A DNA stretch of 64,000 bases from Actinoplanes couchii (lineage in GTDB: Bacteria > Actinomycetota > Actinomycetes > Mycobacteriales > Micromonosporaceae): positions 248,001 to 312,000 of the forward strand of contig NZ_BOMG01000042.1 in the NCBI RefSeq assembly GCF_016862075.1. Direction: 5' to 3'. This document shows, one piece after another, positions 45,989 through 55,295 of the stretch (positions are counted from its first letter, which is position 1; every line of letters starts with the position of its first letter). Both the position numbers and the translations under genes were made by a program. Under the pieces are notes generated by a model that did not search any database, was not told the origin of the DNA, and saw nothing but the letters and a program-made list of their open reading frames with translations.

Positions 45989-46843
45989 TCAGTCCTTCAG
46001 CCCGGAGTTGAGGTCGGAGCTCATGATGTACCGCTGCGCGACCAGGAAGATCACCAGCAGCGGCAGGATCGAGATCACCGAGGCGGGCAGCAGAATCGTC
46101 CAGTCGATGTTCTCGGCGCCGAGCAGCGAGCGCAGCGCGACCTGGAGGGTGAACTTGTCCGGGTCGTTGAGGACCAGCAGCGGCCAGATGTAGTCGTTCC
46201 ACCGCCACTGGAAACTGAAGATCGCCAAGGTGATCACGATCGGGCGGGCCAGCGGCAGCATGATCCGGAAGAAGATGCCGATCTCGCCGGCGCCGTCGAT
46301 CCGGGCGGCCTCGATCAGCTCGTCCGGGACGGTCTGGAAGAACTGGCGGAACATGAAGATGCCGCTGGCGGTCAGGATGCTCGGCACGATGATGCCGGCC
46401 AGGGTGTCGTACAGGCCTAGGTCCCGGATCACCACGAAGGTCGGGCTGAGGATGACCTCGGTCGGCAGCATGGTCGTGGACAGCACGCACATGAACAGCG
46501 CGGTCAGCCACCACGCCTTGTACTTGGCCAGGGCGTACCCGGTGGCGGCGCTGACGATCACGGTCAGCGTGGTGGTGACGGTGGCGACGACGAACGTGTT
46601 GCGGAAGTAGAGCGAGAAGTCGACCCGGTCCCAGGCGCGCAGGTAGCCGTCGAGGGTCCAGGTGTCCGGCAGGAACGTCAGCGGGAACCGGAACAGCTCC
46701 CCGCCGGGCTTGAACGAGCTGAGCAGGAACCACAGGATGGGCAGCACGAACAGCGCCGCGATCACCCACAGCGGAACGGTCGGCAGCGACGCCCGCACGA
46801 TCCGGGTCAGGCGGCTTGCTTCGCGCGGTTTCTCAGAAGTCAC
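45989..46843 (-). CDS. Sugar ABC transporter permease, MalG type
   Basis: A 284-residue inner-membrane protein with six spans and the permease coupling loop EAARIDGAGEIGIFFRIMLPLARP. GTG 46843 has GAGG 7 nt upstream and lies inside the end of the preceding permease gene (11-nt overlap). No ATPase gene is in the window; actinomycete importers of this class usually share a single MsiK-type ATPase encoded elsewhere. Confidence 0.94.
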   Translation of the reverse strand: MTSEKPREASRLTRIVRASLPTVPLWVIAALFVLPILWFLLSSFKPGGELFRFPLTFLPDTWTLDGYLRAWDRVDFSLYFRNTFVVATVTTTLTVIVSAATGYALAKYKAWWLTALFMCVLSTTMLPTEVILSPTFVVIRDLGLYDTLAGIIVPSILTASGIFMFRQFFQTVPDELIEAARIDGAGEIGIFFRIMLPLARPIVITLAIFSFQWRWNDYIWPLLVLNDPDKFTLQVALRSLLGAENIDWTILLPASVISILPLLVIFLVAQRYIMSSDLNSGLKD

Positions 46844-47735
46844 GGTTGGCCCTCTTCTCCACGCGGGTCTGGACGAACGCGATGATCAGCAGCAGGACCA
46901 TCAGGACCATCGAGACGGCACTGGCGTATCCGACGTTCGCGCGGTTGAAGCCGGTCTCGTAGATGTACTGGACGATCAGCCGGTTGGAGGTGCCCGGCCC
47001 GCCGCCGTTCAGGGCCTGGACCATGGCGAACTCCTTCATGTGCCCGATCGTGCTGAGCAGGATGACCATGAAGGAGGTCGGGGCGATGCCGGGCAGGGTG
47101 ATGTTGCGGAACCGCTGCCAGGCGTTGGCGCCGTCCAGCGAGGCGGCCTCGTAGTAGGAGGTGGGCACGTTCCGGATCGCCGCGATGAACAGCAGCATGT
47201 TGAAGGCCATCCCGGCCCAGGCGGACGCGACCACGACGACGGCCAGGGACAGGTCGGCGTTGGAGGACCACGGGACCGCCCCGGCGCCCAGTTGGTCGAG
47301 GAGGAAGTTGACGGCGCCGAAGCTCTCGCCGAACATCCAGCGCCAGATGACGCCGATGACGATCGGGGAGATCAACCAGGGCAGGAAGAACACGACCTTC
47401 GCCGCCGTACGGCCTTTCGCGTACTTGGACGTGAGCAGCACCGCGATGGCCAGTGCGGACACGTAGACCAGTGGCACGGAGGCGCACACGTACAGCAGGG
47501 TGCGGGTCAGTGAGTGCCAGAAGTCGTCGTCGCTGAACAGGTCGGTGTAGTTCTCCATCCCGATGAACTCGGGTTCGCCGATGCCCCGGTAGTCGGTGAA
47601 GGAGTAGAACAGGCCGAGCGCGCCCGGCCAGACGAAGAACAGCCCGTACAGCACGGCGGCGACCGCGGTGAACAGCAGTGGTGCGAGGGTGTAGCGGCCG
47701 AGTCGGCGCCCGCCACGTGTCGGGACAGTGGTCAT
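46833..47735 (-). CDS. Sugar ABC transporter permease, MalF type
   Basis: A 300-residue permease with six membrane spans and the coupling motif EAASLDGANAWQRFRNITLPGIAP. It pairs with the overlapping MalG-type gene and the binding-protein gene upstream. A 56-nt spacer with a strong stem-loop separates it from the binding-protein gene. Confidence 0.94.
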   Translation of the reverse strand: MTTVPTRGGRRLGRYTLAPLLFTAVAAVLYGLFFVWPGALGLFYSFTDYRGIGEPEFIGMENYTDLFSDDDFWHSLTRTLLYVCASVPLVYVSALAIAVLLTSKYAKGRTAAKVVFFLPWLISPIVIGVIWRWMFGESFGAVNFLLDQLGAGAVPWSSNADLSLAVVVVASAWAGMAFNMLLFIAAIRNVPTSYYEAASLDGANAWQRFRNITLPGIAPTSFMVILLSTIGHMKEFAMVQALNGGGPGTSNRLIVQYIYETGFNRANVGYASAVSMVLMVLLLIIAFVQTRVEKRANRDF

Positions 47736-47753
47736 CAGTTCCTCCGTGCCGTC

Positions 47754-47785
47754 GGGCCGGCGGGGTGTGCAGACCCCGCCGGCCC
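47754..47785 (-). promoter_or_regulatory. Stem-loop between binding-protein and permease genes
   Basis: A perfect 13-bp GC-rich stem (47754-47766 with 47773-47785, arm GGGCCGGCGGGGT) and a 6-nt loop. In sugar-importer operons such a hairpin commonly lowers expression of the permeases and stabilises the binding-protein mRNA. That role is inferred from position. Confidence 0.7.
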
Positions 47786-47791
47786 CGGTGG

Positions 47792-49045
47792 CTACTTCTT
47801 GTAGAACTCGGTCGCCTGGTCGTTGATGGCCTTCACCGTGGTCGCCAGGTCCTGCTCACCGGCGAGGTACTTGACGGTGTCCTCCTTGAGCGCCTCGGTC
47901 TCCAACATCCGGCCGGCGATGGTATCGGTGATGCCGGACGTGGACTGGAAGCCGGAGATCGGGTCGGACGCGGCGATCTCGGCGTTGAACATGGCGAACG
48001 CGTCGGCGTTGGCGGTGTACTTGATGTCCAGGCCCTGCTCGGCGGGGAGGAAGCCGGAGATCTGCGACAGCTCGGTGTAGTTCTCCGGCTGGTACAGCCA
48101 GTCGACGAACGCCTTGGCCTTGTCCTCGACGCCGCTGCCCTTGAAGACGACCATCCAGTTGGTGCCGAGGTTGGTGGCGCGGGTGGGCTGGGCCGGCATC
48201 AGCGCGGTGGTCCACTCGAAGTCGGTGATGTTCTTGGAGAAGTCGGTGACCTGCCAGACGCCTGAGTAGTAGGCGGCGACCTGACCGGTCTTGAACAGGG
48301 CGGATGCGTCGTCGCCGGAGGTCCAGACCGACTTGGGCATGATGTCGTCGTCGTTGAGCTTCTTGAAGTACTCCAGGGCGGTGGTGCCGCCCGCGTCCAG
48401 CGCGTAGCTGCCGTCGGCCTGCTTCTGGGTGCCCTTGGAGCCGAACTGGTACATGAACGACCGGAGCCGGTGGGTGGAGCCGTCCATCACCATGCCGTAC
48501 TTGGCGCCGGAACCCTCCTTGACCTTCGTCAGCGCGGCCACGAACTCGTCCCAGGTCCACGGGGTGTCGCCGACCCCCGGGTACTTGACGCCGGCCTTGT
48601 CGAACAGGGTCTTGTTGATGAACAGGCCGACCGCGGTGAGGTCGCTGGGCAGGGCCGGGACCTCGTTCTTGTCGTTGCGGACCACCAGCGACGGGATGAC
48701 CTTGTTCTTCTCGGCGGTGTCGGCGAGGTCGACCACGTTGTCGATCCAGAGCGGGTCGACGCCGGAGGTGCGGGCCAGGGCGGGCAGGTCGTCGGCCTGG
48801 GCGCCGCTGCGCAGCCGGGTCAGCATGTCCGAGTACGGGATGTCGACGATCTTGATTTTGACGCCGGTCTCGGCCTCGTACTTGGTGGCCATGGCCTGGT
48901 AGCCGCCGCCCTGGTTGGCGTCGCCGGAGAGCAGGAACTGCAGGGGTTCGTTGTCGTCGGCCTCGGAGGAGCCGCCGGAGCAGCCCGCGAGGGTGAGGGT
49001 GACGGCCATGGCGGCCGCGGCGAAACGAAATATGCGTGAGTTCAC
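47792..49045 (-). CDS. Sugar ABC transporter substrate-binding lipoprotein (system 1)
   Basis: A 417-residue family 1 extracellular solute-binding protein. The signal peptide ends in the lipobox LAGC (Cys about 22), so it is lipid-anchored outside the membrane. It probably captures fucosylated oligosaccharide for the MalF/MalG-type permeases downstream. First gene of the operon 49045-41406; start GTG 49045. A promoter with overlapping operator lies 40-70 nt upstream, and a ROK regulator is divergent. Confidence 0.92.
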   Translation of the reverse strand: MNSRIFRFAAAAMAVTLTLAGCSGGSSEADDNEPLQFLLSGDANQGGGYQAMATKYEAETGVKIKIVDIPYSDMLTRLRSGAQADDLPALARTSGVDPLWIDNVVDLADTAEKNKVIPSLVVRNDKNEVPALPSDLTAVGLFINKTLFDKAGVKYPGVGDTPWTWDEFVAALTKVKEGSGAKYGMVMDGSTHRLRSFMYQFGSKGTQKQADGSYALDAGGTTALEYFKKLNDDDIMPKSVWTSGDDASALFKTGQVAAYYSGVWQVTDFSKNITDFEWTTALMPAQPTRATNLGTNWMVVFKGSGVEDKAKAFVDWLYQPENYTELSQISGFLPAEQGLDIKYTANADAFAMFNAEIAASDPISGFQSTSGITDTIAGRMLETEALKEDTVKYLAGEQDLATTVKAINDQATEFYKK

Positions 49046-49085
49046 GGTGATGTTCGACCTCTCGAAGGCGAATCCGGGATGGGTT

Positions 49086-49115
49086 AAGTATCAACGTGAC
49101 CAGAAAGTGGTCAAG
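49086..49115 (-). promoter_or_regulatory. Promoter of the importer operon with overlapping palindromic operator
   Basis: On the minus strand, TTGACC (-35) is followed after 17 nt by ATACTT (-10). The palindrome TGACCA-GAAAG-TGGTCA (49097-49113) overlaps the -35 box and the spacer. Binding there would block polymerase. The divergent ROK gene is the natural candidate repressor. Confidence 0.55.
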
Positions 49116-49240
49116 ACTTTGTTGCCGAAGTTTTTCCTGGGGATGAGCAGACGATGTCGTCGCCGCCTGGGCCGGTAGCGCGGAAACCAGTAGGCTTGAC
49201 GAGCGGATTTGAGTATCAGGTGGATACGAAAGAGGTGGCG

Positions 49241-50401
49241 ATGGTCGACAAGGCCACGGCTCGGACGGCGACCGCCCGGGTGGTTACCGACATCAACCGC
49301 ACCGCCGTCCTCGACGCGCTGGCCCACGCCGGGCCGCTGTCCCGCAACGCGCTGCGCGAGCACACCGGCCTCAGCCCGGTCACCATCAAACGGCTGTGCA
49401 CGGCCCTGCTCGACGAGGGGCTGATCGTCCAGGTCGGCACCGAGAAGTCACAGGGCGGCCGGCCCTCCCACCTGTACCGGTTCGCCAGCGAACGACGGGT
49501 GATCATCACCGCCGAGGTCACCGTCGACGGGCCGCGCGCCATGCTGGTCGGCGTGGACGGCTCCGCGGGCGACCGAGAGTCCCGGCCGGTCCAGCCCGAC
49601 ACCGGCGCCGACGTCATGCTGGCGACCACCCTCGAGCTGATCGGCACGCTGCTGACCAGGGCACAGACCCTGAACCGGACCGTGCTCGGCATCGCCCTGT
49701 CCGTCCCCGGTGTCGTCGACCGGGAGGGGCGGGTCTCCAACTCGGTCGAGCTGGGCTGGCAGCAGCTCGCCGTCGGGCCGGTCGTCGAGCACCGGTTCGG
49801 GCTGCCCTGCCTGGTCGAGAACGACGCCAACGCGATAGCCATCGGCGAGTGGGCGCACGGCGCGGGCGCCGGAACCGACAGCCTGGTGTCGGTGGTCCTC
49901 GGCGTCGGCATCGGCGCCGGGCTGGTCTCCGACGGCCGGCTGGTCCGGGGCACCCGCTCCGGTGCCGGCAAGATCGGGCACCTGCTCACCGGCCTGGACT
50001 CGTTCGACAAGCTGTTCGTGCAGCAGGGCGACCTGGAGTCACACATCGGCGACACCGCCGCCCGCTACCGCGGTGACCGGCGGGTCCTCGGGGTGGCCCG
50101 GGTCCTCGATGCCGCCGACGCCGGGCACGCCAGCGCGCGCGGGCTCGCCGACAAGCTGCTGAACTATCTCGCGCTGTCGGTGGCCGCGCTCTCCACCGTG
50201 CTCGACCCGGAGGTGATCGTCTTCAGCGGGCAGCTGCCGCAGGACCCGGCGGGGCTGGTGCGGGCGCTGGAGCAGCGGCTGACCGGCCGCATCCCGTTCA
50301 TTCCGCGCCTGGTCGCCGGGCGGCTGGGCGCCGACGCCGCGATGCTGGGCGTCGGCGAGCTGCTGGCCCGGCGTACCAAAGGCGCGGTCTATCTCTCCTG
50401 A
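49241..50401 (+). CDS. ROK family transcriptional regulator (NagC/XylR-like)
   Basis: A 386-residue protein from ATG 49241 (AGAGG 6 nt upstream; an earlier in-frame start is less likely). The N-terminal winged helix ([25 protein letters not shown]) is followed by a ROK sugar-kinase-like domain with [11 protein letters not shown] and [10 protein letters not shown]. The CxCGxxGCxE zinc-binding motif usual after GHLL is absent; the segment reads [17 protein letters not shown], so the fold must manage without that zinc site. It is divergent from the importer operon and likely its sugar-responsive repressor. Its 3' end overlaps the lactate dehydrogenase gene by 13 nt. Confidence 0.9.
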   Translation: MVDKATARTATARVVTDINRTAVLDALAHAGPLSRNALREHTGLSPVTIKRLCTALLDEGLIVQVGTEKSQGGRPSHLYRFASERRVIITAEVTVDGPRAMLVGVDGSAGDRESRPVQPDTGADVMLATTLELIGTLLTRAQTLNRTVLGIALSVPGVVDREGRVSNSVELGWQQLAVGPVVEHRFGLPCLVENDANAIAIGEWAHGAGAGTDSLVSVVLGVGIGAGLVSDGRLVRGTRSGAGKIGHLLTGLDSFDKLFVQQGDLESHIGDTAARYRGDRRVLGVARVLDAADAGHASARGLADKLLNYLALSVAALSTVLDPEVIVFSGQLPQDPAGLVRALEQRLTGRIPFIPRLVAGRLGADAAMLGVGELLARRTKGAVYLS

Positions 50402-51627
50402 ATCCTCCCCAGACGGGTCAGCTGGGTGACGTGACCCGGGGTCAGCTCGTCGAGGCTGTGCACGCCGAGTAGTTTCATCGTGCGGACGATCTGCTCGGTG
50501 AGGATCGCGATGGTGCGGTCGACGCCTTCCCGGCCGCCGGCCATCAGGCCGTAGAGGTAGGCCCGGCCGATCAGGGTGAACTTCGCGCCCAGGGCGATGC
50601 AGGCGACGATGTCGGCGCCGTTCATGATGCCGGTGTCGACGGTGATCTCGATGTCGCCGCCGACCTCGCGGACCACCGACGGCAGCAGGTGGAACGGGAT
50701 CGGCGCACGGTCCAGCTGGCGGCCGCCGTGGTTGGACAGCACGATGCCGTCGACCCCGAAGTCGGCCAGTTTGCGGGCGTCCTCGACGGTCTGCACACCC
50801 TTGACGGCGAGTCTGCCGGGCCACATCTCGCGGATGATGCGCAGGTCCTCGTAGCTGATGGTGGGGTCCATCGCGGCGTTCAGCAGCTCACCGACGGTGC
50901 CGCCGGTGGCCGACAGGGACGCGAACTCGAGTTTCGGGGTGGTCAGGAAGTCGTACCACCACCAGGGCCGGGGGATGGCGTTGGCGACGGTGCTCAGGCT
51001 GAGCTGCGGCGGGATGGAGAAGCCGTTGCGCTTGTCCCGCAGCCGGGCGCCCGCGACCGGGGTGTCGACGGTGAAGAAGAGCGTGTCGAAACCGGCCGCG
51101 GCGGCCCGTTCGACGAGCGCGTACGAGATCTCGCGCTTGTTCATCACGTAGAGCTGGAACCAGTTGCGGCCGCTCGGGTTGGCCTCCTTGACCGTCTCGA
51201 TGCTGGTGGTGCCCAGCGTCGACAGGGTGAACGGGATCCCGGCCGCGCCCGCCGCACCGGCCCCGGCGGTCTCGCCCTCGGTCTGCATCAGCCGGGTGAA
51301 CCCGGTCGGGGCGATCCCGAACGGCAGCGCCGACGGCCCGCCGAACACCGTCGCGCTGGTGTCGACGTTCGCCACGTCGCGCAGCACCCGCGGGTGGAAC
51401 TCGATGTCCTGGAACGCCTGCCGCGCCCGGGTCAGCGACAGCTCGCCCTCGGCGGCGCCGTCGGTGTAGTCGAACGCCGCCCGCGGGGTGCGCCGCTTGG
51501 CGATCAGCCGCAGATCCTCGATGGTCAGGGCGGCGTCCAGACGGCGCTTCTTACCGTCCAGCTCCGGTTTCTTGAACCGCATCAGCTCGAAGATCTCGGC
51601 GGGTCGGGGGAACTGGCGCTGCACCAT
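50389..51627 (-). CDS. lldD: FMN-dependent L-lactate dehydrogenase (alpha-hydroxy acid oxidase family)
   Basis: A 412-residue enzyme from ATG 51627 (AGGAG 5 nt upstream). It contains [11 protein letters not shown], the substrate/flavin motif [11 protein letters not shown], and the catalytic-His signature [11 protein letters not shown]. It oxidises L-lactate to pyruvate, passing electrons to the respiratory chain. It lies 2 nt after the GntR gene in the fucosidase/importer operon. Since non-phosphorylative fucose breakdown ends in pyruvate plus L-lactate, the location gives it a clear job. Mycofactocin-linked and glycolate-specific relatives exist, so lactate specificity is partly a contextual inference. 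Confidence 0.88.
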   Translation of the reverse strand: MVQRQFPRPAEIFELMRFKKPELDGKKRRLDAALTIEDLRLIAKRRTPRAAFDYTDGAAEGELSLTRARQAFQDIEFHPRVLRDVANVDTSATVFGGPSALPFGIAPTGFTRLMQTEGETAGAGAAGAAGIPFTLSTLGTTSIETVKEANPSGRNWFQLYVMNKREISYALVERAAAAGFDTLFFTVDTPVAGARLRDKRNGFSIPPQLSLSTVANAIPRPWWWYDFLTTPKLEFASLSATGGTVGELLNAAMDPTISYEDLRIIREMWPGRLAVKGVQTVEDARKLADFGVDGIVLSNHGGRQLDRAPIPFHLLPSVVREVGGDIEITVDTGIMNGADIVACIALGAKFTLIGRAYLYGLMAGGREGVDRTIAILTEQIVRTMKLLGVHSLDELTPGHVTQLTRLGRIQER

Positions 51628-51629
51628 GC

Positions 51630-52319
51630 CTACTCCTGAGGGTCCTGGGTGAGGGTCCGCCGCAGCCATTGTTCGACCCCGGCGACGTGCACACTCGCCC
51701 AGGCCTGCGCCACATCGGGCTGACGCTGGGCGAGGGCGAGCTGGATCGCGCGGTGTTCGTCCAGGGTGCGCGTGGTGGCGGAGTCCTGGGTGAGCCCGCG
51801 CCAGACCCGGGCCCGGTGGGTCTGCCCGGAGACACTTTCGATCAGCGACGCCAGTACGTCGTTGCCCGATGCCCGTGCGATCCGGCGATGGAACTCCTGA
51901 TCGTTCTTCACCAGCGCGTCGAGTGTCGGGCTGTCACCCAGCTCGTCGAGCAGATCGGCGAGCCCGGCGATGTCGGCGTCGCTCATCCGGTACGCGGCCA
52001 TGCTGGTGGCCGCCGGCTCCAGCAGCCGGCGCACCTCGAGGAACTCCAGCATCGACTTGTCGTGCTGCAGATCGACCATGAACGAGATGGCCTCGGACAG
52101 CAGGCTGGGGGCCAGACTGGTGACGTAGGTGCCGGCCCCCTGCCGGACGTCGAGCACGTTGATCAGGGCCAGCGCGCGCACCGCCTCGCGCAGCGAGTTG
52201 CGGGACAGGCCGAGCTGGGCCGCCAGATCGGCCTCCCGGGGGAGCCGGTCACCGGGCGCCAGCTGACCCGAGGCGATCATCTGTTTGATCTTGTCGATGG
52301 CGGCGTCGGTCAGGGCCAC
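51630..52319 (-). CDS. GntR family (FadR/FCD) regulator of the GH29 operon
   Basis: A 229-residue regulator with recognition helix [18 protein letters not shown] and wing [10 protein letters not shown], then an FCD domain ([27 protein letters not shown]). It is similar in layout to the GntR at 41406, and the two may answer the same or related acids. GTG 52319 begins 2 nt after the GH29 stop, and the lactate dehydrogenase gene follows 2 nt after its own stop, so all three are co-transcribed. Confidence 0.92.
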   Translation of the reverse strand: MALTDAAIDKIKQMIASGQLAPGDRLPREADLAAQLGLSRNSLREAVRALALINVLDVRQGAGTYVTSLAPSLLSEAISFMVDLQHDKSMLEFLEVRRLLEPAATSMAAYRMSDADIAGLADLLDELGDSPTLDALVKNDQEFHRRIARASGNDVLASLIESVSGQTHRARVWRGLTQDSATTRTLDEHRAIQLALAQRQPDVAQAWASVHVAGVEQWLRRTLTQDPQE

Positions 52320-52321
52320 GT

Positions 52322-53590
52322 CTACATCCGTTCCGTGCTGTCCAGAGGCTCCGTGGGGGCGGTGTACTCGATCTCGCCGGTCCAGTCTGTACCAGCGGCG
52401 AACGCGGTGACCACACGGATCCGGGGTGCGTCGCCGGTCAGCCGGAGGTGCAGGCGGCGGGTCCGCATGCCGGCCCGGACGTGGATGCGCTGCATGCCGA
52501 TCGTGCCGGCGGTGATCAGTTCGGTGCCGTCGTCGTCGATGACGACATGCTGCTGGACGCGCTGTCCTTCGTCCAGTTCTTCCTCGATGACGAGATGGTC
52601 GAAGCTGATCTCCCGCCCGAAGTCGGCGACCACGGTCGTGCCTGTGGAGGACAAATCGGACGGGATGGGGGTGGCGAAGCGCTTCTCCATCTCGCGGCGC
52701 ACCGTGAGAAGACGCGCCACGTCGCGGGCATCCAGCTCACCGTCAGCCGTCGGCGGCACGTTGAGCAGCAGATTCGCGCCCAGCCCGATCGAGCGGTAGA
52801 AGACGGCCAGCAGATGGTCGACCGACTTGGGGTCCTCGTTCGCGTGCCAGAACCAGCCGGGCCGCACCGACACGTCGCACTCCGGCGGCAGGTACTGGCT
52901 GGTCGTGAGGCTGTCGGTGGCGTCGGTGTAGTTGGAGACGTGCGTGGACGACACCACGTACTCCACCGGGTCGGCGGCGACCCCGTCCTCGTTACCGACC
53001 CAGCGGATCGTCGGGCGGCCCATGTTGAAGACCATCGCCCCCGGCTGGAGTTCGTCGATGACGGCCATCGCGGCATCCCAGTCGTAGGCCTGGTGCTCGG
53101 ACCCGGCCCCGTCGAACCAGATCTCGCACAGCTCGCCGTATTTCGTGCACAGCTCCCGCAGCTGCCCGGTGAAGATCCGGTTGTACGCGTCCGGCTCGGT
53201 ACCCCAGGTCGGTTCGTGCCGGTCCCAGGGTGAGAGGTAGACCCCGAACCGGACGCCGTGCCGGGCACACGCGTCGGCGACCTCCCGCACGACGTCGCCG
53301 GTCCCGTCACGCCACGTGCTGGAAGCCACGGAATAGTTCGTGGTCGCCGTGGGCCACAGGCAGAACCCGTCGTGGTGCTTCGCGGTCAGCACCACGTAAC
53401 GGGCGCCCAGCTCAGCGGCGGTCCGGACCCAGCCGTCGGCGTCCAGTTTCGCCGGGTTGAAGACGTCGACACCGGCCGTGCCGTCACCCCATTCCAGGTC
53501 GAGGGCGGTGTTCGGGCCGAAGTGGAAGAACAGTCCGAACCGGTCGCGCTGCCAGCGCAACTGCTCCGGGGTGGGTACGACGGAACTCAT
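52322..53590 (-). CDS. GH29 family alpha-L-fucosidase (cytoplasmic)
   Basis: A 422-residue retaining fucosidase from ATG 53590, which overlaps the permease stop (ATGA). The family pattern is clear: GLFFHFGPNTALDLEWGDG, LTAKHHDGFCLWPT, FGVYLSPWDRHE and the nucleophile Asp160 in EIWFDGAGSE. A small C-terminal beta domain follows. It has no signal peptide and therefore cleaves fucosides after import. The open frame reading through from the permease is not a fusion. Confidence 0.94.
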   Translation of the reverse strand: MSSVVPTPEQLRWQRDRFGLFFHFGPNTALDLEWGDGTAGVDVFNPAKLDADGWVRTAAELGARYVVLTAKHHDGFCLWPTATTNYSVASSTWRDGTGDVVREVADACARHGVRFGVYLSPWDRHEPTWGTEPDAYNRIFTGQLRELCTKYGELCEIWFDGAGSEHQAYDWDAAMAVIDELQPGAMVFNMGRPTIRWVGNEDGVAADPVEYVVSSTHVSNYTDATDSLTTSQYLPPECDVSVRPGWFWHANEDPKSVDHLLAVFYRSIGLGANLLLNVPPTADGELDARDVARLLTVRREMEKRFATPIPSDLSSTGTTVVADFGREISFDHLVIEEELDEGQRVQQHVVIDDDGTELITAGTIGMQRIHVRAGMRTRRLHLRLTGDAPRIRVVTAFAAGTDWTGEIEYTAPTEPLDSTERM

Positions 53591-54420
53591 TTGGAGACTC
53601 CTCCGAGGGCGATGCCCTTGGTGATGGTCCGGTGGAAGCCCAGGAACAGGGCGATCACCGGGATGGCGATGATGGTCAGGCCGGCGAACAGCGGGCCGAG
53701 CTGGGCGGTGAACCGGCCCTTGAACCCGAGGATGCCGACGGCGGCGGTCTGCGAGTCGGCGTTCTGCAGCAGCACGATGCCGATCTGGGTCTCGCTCCAC
53801 ACCCAGACCGCCAGCAGCAGCCCGGCGGTGGTGAGCGCGCCCAGCGACAACGGCACCACGATACGCAGGAAGATCGCGAACTCGCCCAGCCCGTCGACCT
53901 TGGCGGCTTCGATGACCTCTTCGGGGAACGCGGTGAAGAAGCCGTGCAGCACGATCACCGTGGTCGGCAGCGTCATCAGGCCGTAGACCACACCGAGCGC
54001 CCACGGGCTGTTCAGTGCGTTCAGGCTGTTGAACGTGCGGTACAGCGGGACCAGCAGCAGCACCGCCGGGACGACCGTGCCAAGGACGAAGAACGACAGG
54101 TAGACGTGTTTGGCCCGGCCCGGCAGGCGGGAGCCGAAGAACGCGCCGAGCGACCCGAGGCCCAAGTTCAGGATCAGGGCGACCACAAAGGCGGACAGCG
54201 AGTTCAGCAGCATGCCCTGCAACCCGGAGCTGCCGACCGGCCCGTTCCAGGCGGTGGCGAAGTTCTCCGGCAGGAAGTCGCCGCCCAGCCCGAGCGGGTT
54301 GGCGAAGATGCCGGTGTTGTCGCGGAACCCGAGGGTGGCGATCAGCAGGAACGGCACCACGGCGACGGCGGTCCACAGCGCCAGCGGCGTCTGGGTGAGG
54401 AAACCTCGTAGGGCCTTCAC
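53587..54420 (-). CDS. Sugar ABC transporter permease, MalG type (system 2)
   Basis: A 277-residue six-span permease with coupling loop EAAKVDGLGEFAIFLRIVVPLSL. GTG 54420 overlaps the stop of the partner permease (GTGA) and its own stop overlaps the GH29 start, so the chain SBP-permease-permease-GH29 is translationally coupled throughout. Confidence 0.94.
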   Translation of the reverse strand: MKALRGFLTQTPLALWTAVAVVPFLLIATLGFRDNTGIFANPLGLGGDFLPENFATAWNGPVGSSGLQGMLLNSLSAFVVALILNLGLGSLGAFFGSRLPGRAKHVYLSFFVLGTVVPAVLLLVPLYRTFNSLNALNSPWALGVVYGLMTLPTTVIVLHGFFTAFPEEVIEAAKVDGLGEFAIFLRIVVPLSLGALTTAGLLLAVWVWSETQIGIVLLQNADSQTAAVGILGFKGRFTAQLGPLFAGLTIIAIPVIALFLGFHRTITKGIALGGVSK

Positions 54421-55295
54421 TGTTCTTTCCCTCGCGACAGGCGCAGGCCGACCAGCCCGAGCAGCAGCAGGACGGCTCCGCTGAGCACGGCCATCGCACC
54501 GGCGGTGCCGTAGTCGGTGAAGCTGAACGCCTCCTTGTAGATCAGCACCGGCAGGGTGGCCGTCGACGATCCGGGGCCGCCGTTGGTCATCGCCCAGACC
54601 ACCGAGAAGTCGTTGGCGGTCCAGATCGCCTCCAGCATCAGCGTCAGGATCAGCACCGGACGGATGTTCGGCAGGGTCATCGAGAAGAACTGCCGGATCG
54701 GGCCGGCGCCGTCGATCCCGGCCGCCTCGTACACCGAGATCGGCACCTGCTCCATCGCACCGAGCACGATCAGGAACGCGAAACCGAGGTTGGCCCAGAT
54801 CGCCACCACGATGATCACCGGGATGGCGGTCTCCGGGGTGACCAGCCACGCGTGCTGGTCACCGAAGCCGAGGAAACCGAGGACGCTGTTGACCGCTCCG
54901 TAGCCGGGCTGGAAGGCGGTGGACCAGAAGAGGCCGGCCGCCGCGGTCGGCACCACGCTGGGCAGGAACCAGACCACCCGGTAGAACCCGGAGCCGCGCA
55001 CTCCCCGGCTGATCGGGGCGGCGAGCGCGCAGGCCAGCGCCACCACCCCGATCGAAACCCCGGCGGAGTACGCGACGGTGATCAGGATGCTGTGCCGGAA
55101 GTCGGCGTCGTCCAGCAGCGCCGTGTAGTTGTCCAGGCCGGCCCAGTCCAGCGGGCCGACCCCACTCCAGTGGCTGAGGCTGATCCGGACCCCGTCCAGG
55201 ACGGGGTAGACGAAGACGGCCAGCAGCCCGAGCAGGGCCGGCGTCGCGGCGATCCAGGCGACCCGCGACTTTCTGGTTGCGGTCGAGGTGGTCAC
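54417..55295 (-). CDS. Sugar ABC transporter permease, MalF type (system 2)
   Basis: A 292-residue permease with six membrane spans and coupling motif EAAGIDGAGPIRQFFSMTLPNIRP. GTG 55295 overlaps the binding-protein stop (GTGA). Unlike system 1 there is no spacer or hairpin between binding protein and permease. Confidence 0.94.
   Translation of the reverse strand: MTTSTATRKSRVAWIAATPALLGLLAVFVYPVLDGVRISLSHWSGVGPLDWAGLDNYTALLDDADFRHSILITVAYSAGVSIGVVALACALAAPISRGVRGSGFYRVVWFLPSVVPTAAAGLFWSTAFQPGYGAVNSVLGFLGFGDQHAWLVTPETAIPVIIVVAIWANLGFAFLIVLGAMEQVPISVYEAAGIDGAGPIRQFFSMTLPNIRPVLILTLMLEAIWTANDFSVVWAMTNGGPGSSTATLPVLIYKEAFSFTDYGTAGAMAVLSGAVLLLLGLVGLRLSRGKEQ

Noticed and set aside
44388-46769. Single 793-codon protein fusing permease and glycan-processing domains
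   Set aside because: The first 260 codons are an off-frame reading of the MalG-type permease, which is intact in its own frame and ends at 45989. The real start is GTG 45983.
50389-50401. Possible sequencing error because ROK and lactate dehydrogenase genes overlap
   Set aside because: Both C-termini are normal for their families and other convergent pairs here overlap in the same way.
52322-54499. Permease-GH29 fusion of 725 codons
   Set aside because: The upstream part is the permease gene read in the wrong frame; ATG 53590 with GGAG and an ATGA overlap is the GH29 start.
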